From Microcystis aeruginosa FD4 (GTDB taxonomy: Bacteria > Cyanobacteriota > Cyanobacteriia > Cyanobacteriales > Microcystaceae): DNA of 64,000 nt. The stretch spans positions 1,612,001 to 1,676,000 of the forward strand of contig NZ_CP046973.1 in the NCBI RefSeq assembly GCF_009792235.1, read 5' to 3'. Both the position numbers and the translations under genes were made by a program. Shown here one piece after another: positions 60,094 through 64,000 of the stretch (position 1 is the stretch's first letter; each line of letters begins with the position of its first letter). Below the pieces are notes generated by a model. It was not told where the DNA came from, did no database searches, and saw nothing but the letters and a program-made list of their open reading frames with translations.

Positions 60094-60247
60094 TTTTTCA
60101 ATAGAAATCGTGCAAGTTAATTATATGTTAGAATAGGGGGCTAACTAATTTTCCCAAAAAAATTAGTTATTCATTACGAATGTACTGAATAAGAACTTAA
60201 AGTTTAACTTTTAACTCAAAACTCTTTAGATATGCTTGAATTTGGTT

Positions 60248-61779
60248 CAGGGTAATCGCACGTCGTTTTGTAGAAAACGTAACAGACAGAGGTGACTGAA
60301 TGTCATGCCTAGCAGGACGAGCTGATATAAGTTAATCTGAGAGGAAGCAAAAAGTTACATGGTGTAGCAGTTGAGCATGGCATCCGGTTTTGGTCTCCTA
60401 GTTTTAAACCCCAAGCAAGAGCGAGAGGCAAAGGTTTTAAGAAACAGTGTCTTGAAACATTTTCAGCATCTAGAAGACCCGAGGGCGGACAGGGGGCGCA
60501 ATCATAGCCTAGTCTCGATAATTACCATAGCTATCTTGGCGGTATTAGCTGGTGCCGATGGGTTTGTCGCCATAGAAGCCTACGGACAAGCCAAGCAATC
60601 TTGGTTGGAAACATTTTTAGACCTACCGAATGGCATACCTTCCCACGATACCTTTGGCAGAGTGCTAGGGATGCTAGAACCCAAGCAATTACAGTCAGGA
60701 TTCCTGGCTTGGATAGAGGAAATCACCGAGAAATTGAACATAGAACTAATCCACATAGATGGGAAAACGGCCAGAAATTCTTATGACCGAGAGGAAAAGC
60801 TGAAAGCTTTGCACACCGTCAGTGCTTGGAGTAGCGAACATGGGTTAGTCTTAGCCCAAGAAAAAGTGGACAGTAAATCCAATGAAATTACCGCCGTGCC
60901 GCACCTGCTGCAATTGCTCAATCTCAAGGGAGCGATAGTCACCTTGGATGCCATGGGAACCCAGACTGAAATTGCCCAACAAATCAAGTCTGGGGCTGGA
61001 GATTACGTCTTAGCCCTCAAAGGCAATCAGGGCAAGCTCTTTCAACAAGTAGAAGGCTGGTTTGACCAAGCTATAGCCGGGGATTGGCAAGGGATTGAAT
61101 ACAGCTACCACGAAAAGGTGGAGTCGGGGCATCACCGGCTCGAAACCCGTCAAATTTGGGTAGTGCCAGTGTCTCAATTACCGCCCCTGCATCGGCAGAG
61201 TCTCTGGCCTGGCCTAACCACCCTAGTCATGGTTCGCAGTGTCCGCCAATTATGGAATAAAACTACGACAGAAATTCGCTTCTTCATCAGTAGTTTAGCA
61301 GCCGATGCCCAAAAACAGGCCGAGGTGATTCGCAGGCATTGGAGTATCGAAAATAGTCTCCATTGGGTACTCGATGTTACCTTTAATGAAGATGCCAGTC
61401 GGATTCGTCTAGGCTATGGAGCGGAAAACCTAGGTCTGTTGCGCCGTTTAAGTGTGAATCTGTTAAAGCGAGAACCCTCAAAAATGAGCCTAAAGATGAA
61501 ACGGTATAAGGCAGGCATGAACAATGATTTCATGGTGAAAATCTTAGCCGCCAGTGCCGTTGACAGAGAGGGGAGGTAGATGTTAATCTTGCAGTTGATC
61601 AGGAGTTTTGGGAATTTAAGGAACTGAGTAGATAAGCTCAGTTCGGGGTTTGTTAGGCCATAATGACTGGCAAAACCAGAGATTCGGTCGCCTTGTGCAG
61701 GTCAAAGCCTGAGTTGCCCATCGAATTTTAGACCTAACTCCTCGGAATTTGAGAACTCTATCAACATGCGATTACCCTG
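60248..61779 (+). mobile_element. ISAs1-family insertion sequence, complete
   Basis: Ends CAGGGTAATCGCA (from 60248) and its near complement ending at 61779. Flanked by a perfect 10-bp target duplication GAATTTGGTT (60238-60247 and 61780-61789). 1532 bp. A recent insertion at the right edge of the nuclease array. Confidence 0.93.
60377..61579 (+). CDS. ISAs1-family transposase
   Basis: 400 residues from ATG 60377 (TTG 60371 is possible). N-terminal DDE_Tnp_1-associated domain: FQHLEDPRADRGRNHSLVS and IPSHDTFGRVLGML. Catalytic Asp in LIHIDGKTARNS, Asp in IVTLDAMGTQ and Glu in NEDASRIRLGYG after HWSIENSLHWVLDV. Intact; probably active. Confidence 0.94.
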   Translation: MASGFGLLVLNPKQEREAKVLRNSVLKHFQHLEDPRADRGRNHSLVSIITIAILAVLAGADGFVAIEAYGQAKQSWLETFLDLPNGIPSHDTFGRVLGMLEPKQLQSGFLAWIEEITEKLNIELIHIDGKTARNSYDREEKLKALHTVSAWSSEHGLVLAQEKVDSKSNEITAVPHLLQLLNLKGAIVTLDAMGTQTEIAQQIKSGAGDYVLALKGNQGKLFQQVEGWFDQAIAGDWQGIEYSYHEKVESGHHRLETRQIWVVPVSQLPPLHRQSLWPGLTTLVMVRSVRQLWNKTTTEIRFFISSLAADAQKQAEVIRRHWSIENSLHWVLDVTFNEDASRIRLGYGAENLGLLRRLSVNLLKREPSKMSLKMKRYKAGMNNDFMVKILAASAVDREGR

Positions 61780-61789
61780 GAATTTGGTT

Positions 61790-62119
61790 ATCAAAACCTC
61801 TTTATTTAAGCAGCGAAAACTATCTCAATTTTTATAATTGAGAATAAATTCTCCTTGACTTGATTAATGTTTGGCAACTTTTAAGAAGCAGCTATACCTA
61901 TCCCAGGGTGAGAGCATCTCAAACGCTATTGACAATTGGCCAATTTTGTAATCCGCGCGGGCATTTCAAGTGATACCAGTCAATCAGAATAGTTACGAAC
62001 TCGACCCATTTGATCGATTTTTGCTTAACAATTGAGATGGCAAATTCTCCTCAAATATGCCTGAATCGTGGGTAAGCAACCCACATAAAGTTCATTTTGT
62101 CAAGGATTGTTAAGATGCG
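61790..62119. other. Spacer with dispersed repeat copy 2
   Basis: No gene. 61921-61972 is the second copy of the repeat at 16879-16921 (AAACGCTATTGACAATT ... GGCATTTCAAGTGA). Confidence 0.55.
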
Positions 62120-62987
62120 CTTACCCTGATTACTTACCCCTCCTTCTCCTTCTAAGGGTAAGTCCGTCGCCATCCGAAATTCACTTTTACTTTCTAGATC
62201 ACAAAACTCAACGATTCTTACCTCTACTTCTCTTTTTTCTGCTCCTAGTTTGACCATTTTCCAGCATTTCTAGCTTCAGATCATTTTTTACCCTTAAAAC
62301 AAAGTGCTTGTCTTTTTTCTCTAATAATTTTCTGATTCTTTCATTAGAAGAAAAGCCTCTGTCCATTACCCCAAACCAATTTACAGGAATTTATTCGATA
62401 GTTTTTTGCCCTTATGAGCGAGTCATGTCCTTGACCAAAATTGATCACAATCCCCCCTACTTCTGTGGTGATAAGTAGTTGGACAAAAGTAAAGTTAACT
62501 GTCGGGTAAGGAGTCAGTAGTCAGGAGTCAGTAGTCAGTAAGAATTGCGGCAATTTACATTTCTTAAGATAGACAACAGAATTTATGTCCGACTACTTAA
62601 TATTTAGTCCACAGAATAATTTTACTTGATGCGACCCTTTTGTACACAACAGTTTACTTGTCAGTGAGATTATTGTTGAGTCAATTGGAAATAAAGCTTG
62701 AGCTGCTTCTTTTCCTTTTTTGCTTACTAACCTTTTATTTAATTCATTTATGATTTTCTCAAATGGTTCTGTCTCTCGGATTTTACTCGCCTTAGAAAAC
62801 GTTGACGTATTGACATTAATTCCTAGCATTTTTAGGCGTGCGCTTAAGTCTCTCATGCTAACGATACTTTTATCCAGCGCCAAACCTATCCAACAGGACA
62901 CAAAGGAAATGTACTTAATGCAGGATAGTCGTTTTTGGGGAGTGGCTTGAGAAGCTCTTTCATTAGTTTTGGGAAAATTATCAGCAT
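62120..62987 (-). pseudogene. IS4-type transposase relic
   Basis: Read on the minus strand from ATG 62987: ELLKPLPKNDYPALSTF, frame change near 62910, then SCWIGLALDKSIVSMRDLSARLK, FPIDSTIISLTSKL with catalytic Asp, a 128-bp insertion, then GGIVINFGQGHDS, VMDRGFSSNERIRKLLEK with second Asp, and VEVRIVEFCDLESKSEFRMATDLP. The C-terminal Glu part is missing. Inactive. Confidence 0.8.
62472..62599. mobile_element. MITE-like element, 128 bp, inside the IS4 relic
   Basis: Terminal inverted repeats TAAGTAGTTGGACA (62472 on) and TGTCCGACTACTTA (to 62599) with one mismatch. The interior has GGAGTCAGTAGTCA-type short tandem repeats. It interrupts the transposase frame after CGLNI. Confidence 0.8.
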
Positions 62988-63050
62988 GGCTTATTCACAA
63001 TTATTAGAGATTGGATTAAAAAGTTAAAGTAATCAAGCAGAACTATGTTG

Positions 63051-63096
63051 GTCGGGGTTTCATCCCATCGGTAAAACTGAGGAGCTTCACCCCGAC
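63051..63096. repeat. Hairpin-forming inverted repeat
   Basis: GTCGGGGT (63051-63058) and ACCCCGAC (63089-63096), separated by 30 bases. It resembles end hairpins of IS200/IS605-type elements, so may be a solo end. The 62988-63305 spacer holds no gene. Confidence 0.5.
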
Positions 63097-63305
63097 ATTT
63101 TAAGATAAAAATGTTCTTCCCAAAGAAGTTGTAGCTAACTACTTAACTGAATCTGGTAGGGTGCTATCACAGAATAGAAGACTACATCTATTAATTGCTG
63201 AGGTAAACTAAGTTTAACCGCTCTTTTTTAACTACTTCTATCGCTTTCGGGCAAAAAAATTAGGCATTTTCGGTTTACCATAGTCAAAGTGTGCTTTCTA
63301 GGCTG

Positions 63306-64000
63306 ATGACTTTGACTAAAACTCCCGTGATCACAAACCGTCGTTTTTCCCTACGCAATCTCTTTGAGACTTGCATGGCCCTGTTGGTATTATGCAATTA
63401 TATTCTTGTTATTTTCGATTTAACCTATATTCCCCTGCGAGATTTTTGGTTACAGGGACGCTTGCAAATAACCTTATTAAGATTTAATGAACCAATAAAA
63501 CTCGGGACGATTTCCTTTCAAGAATTACAAATACCTCCCGATCAACCCCTAGAAATTCCCTTTGTTAAAGGAATCGCTAAGTATGATCTGGTGAAAGGGA
63601 TTAAACCCTATCGCAGTACCAGTGAATATTTATATACGGTTAATAAACTGAATGAACTAATCAATCAAAAGGCATTTAATACAGAAGTTAATCGCCAAGA
63701 AGTCGAGAACATTTTGTCCAATTTGCGCCAAAAAAGTGTCGATATGATCGATAATAATCCCTTTGCCTCGGCGGAGAAAACTGGGACTTTAGAGAAGATT
63801 AAAAATAAAATGCGCTTGCGGGTTTTTAAAACGGAAAATGTTTCCGCAAAAGCAGCCTTTCAGAAGTTTTGGAGTTGGGATTATCTAAGTCAAAATGGCT
63901 GGGAAAAAGAGTTGAAATTTTTTAATCAAGAAATTCAACCTTTAATAGAAACTAATTATTTTCGTCCTCTCGGAGAAGATGGGAGACCGATAGATAACTT
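63306..64000 (+). CDS. Membrane-anchored protein, 3' end outside window
   Basis: Open from ATG 63306 to the right edge (231 codons visible). An N-terminal membrane helix lies at about 22-45 (ETCMALLVLCNYILVIFDL), followed by a large charged region (YDLVKGIKPYRSTSEYLYTVNKLNEL; VENILSNLRQKSVDMIDNN; FFNQEIQPLIETNYFRPLG). I do not recognise a named family, although similar conserved cyanobacterial proteins exist. Upstream bases contain no strong ribosome-binding site. Confidence 0.75.
   Translation, partial: MTLTKTPVITNRRFSLRNLFETCMALLVLCNYILVIFDLTYIPLRDFWLQGRLQITLLRFNEPIKLGTISFQELQIPPDQPLEIPFVKGIAKYDLVKGIKPYRSTSEYLYTVNKLNELINQKAFNTEVNRQEVENILSNLRQKSVDMIDNNPFASAEKTGTLEKIKNKMRLRVFKTENVSAKAAFQKFWSWDYLSQNGWEKELKFFNQEIQPLIETNYFRPLGEDGRPIDN

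Noticed and set aside
62051..62257. Minus-strand 68-codon frame as an independent gene
   Set aside because: It is the C-terminal part of the IS4 transposase relic with an unrelated read-through tail.
1..64000. tRNA, rRNA or riboswitch genes
   Set aside because: I looked for tRNA-like arms and CCA ends, rRNA segments and known riboswitch cores and saw none that I could support.

Overview
The window is cyanobacterial chromosome, most likely Microcystis or a close relative. The evidence is the core allophycocyanin subunit gene apcF, frequent GCGATCGC (HIP1-like) octamers, PEP-CTERM exported proteins, several toxin-antitoxin pairs and many insertion sequences and small inverted-repeat elements. 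The species call is inference. No rRNA, tRNA or CRISPR array was recognised.

Layout. 1-5.2 kb: the end of a hybrid histidine kinase, two small exported proteins and recJ. 5.5-11.5 kb: an accessory zone with two RelE/ParE-type toxin-antitoxin pairs, a PEP-CTERM gene whose 3' end is duplicated around a candidate toxin/immunity pair, a complete ISL3 element, a UPF0175/PIN pair and a truncated PIN gene with a 56-residue partner. 11.5-13.4 kb: housekeeping genes proB and apcF. 13.5-22.1 kb: a plasmid- or island-like segment with a frameshifted ISAzo13-type transposase, a ParB-like protein surrounded by copies of the 11-mer TCGTTAAGTGA, a VapBC pair, a tyrosine recombinase, a ribbon-helix-helix protein, a solo TnpB and a frameshifted mobile-element protein.

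22.3-36.0 kb: nine genes, all on the minus strand: a GH13 amylase (frameshifted), a tail-fibre-like protein, a leucine-rich-repeat protein, a subtilase, a DUF2278 protein, a cyanophycinase-like peptidase, a free-standing M6 propeptide-like protein, an M6 metalloprotease with two P-domains, and a caspase-fold/KAP-NTPase fusion whose caspase His and Cys are both replaced. I treat this as one candidate system. 36.5-42.6 kb: decayed toxin-antitoxin genes, a SOUL protein, a frameshifted pseudopilin, small orphans and an IS630 element. 42.5-47.1 kb: ordinary genes (ruvX, GNAT, Rossmann protein, MAPEG, thioredoxin, aminotransferase).

47.1-60.1 kb: a repetitive array. Ten full PD-(D/E)XK (Rpn-like) nuclease genes of two core types lie on the minus strand. 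They carry three exchangeable C-terminal tails joined through glycine/glutamate-rich 12-bp repeats, and four free-standing tail-only genes lie among them. Three NHL-repeat PEP-CTERM genes lie on the plus strand between nuclease groups. Each nuclease core contains an internal ATG behind a GGAG or AAGGAG, exactly where the tail-only genes begin. This suggests that small tail proteins are made from inside the nuclease genes and also from dedicated genes, comparable to the intragenic antitoxins described for enterobacterial Rpn proteins.

60.2-64 kb: a complete ISAs1 element with a 10-bp target duplication, a decayed IS4-type transposase carrying a 128-bp MITE, and the start of a membrane-anchored protein that leaves the window. 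Six genes are broken by single-base indels; some could be sequencing errors.
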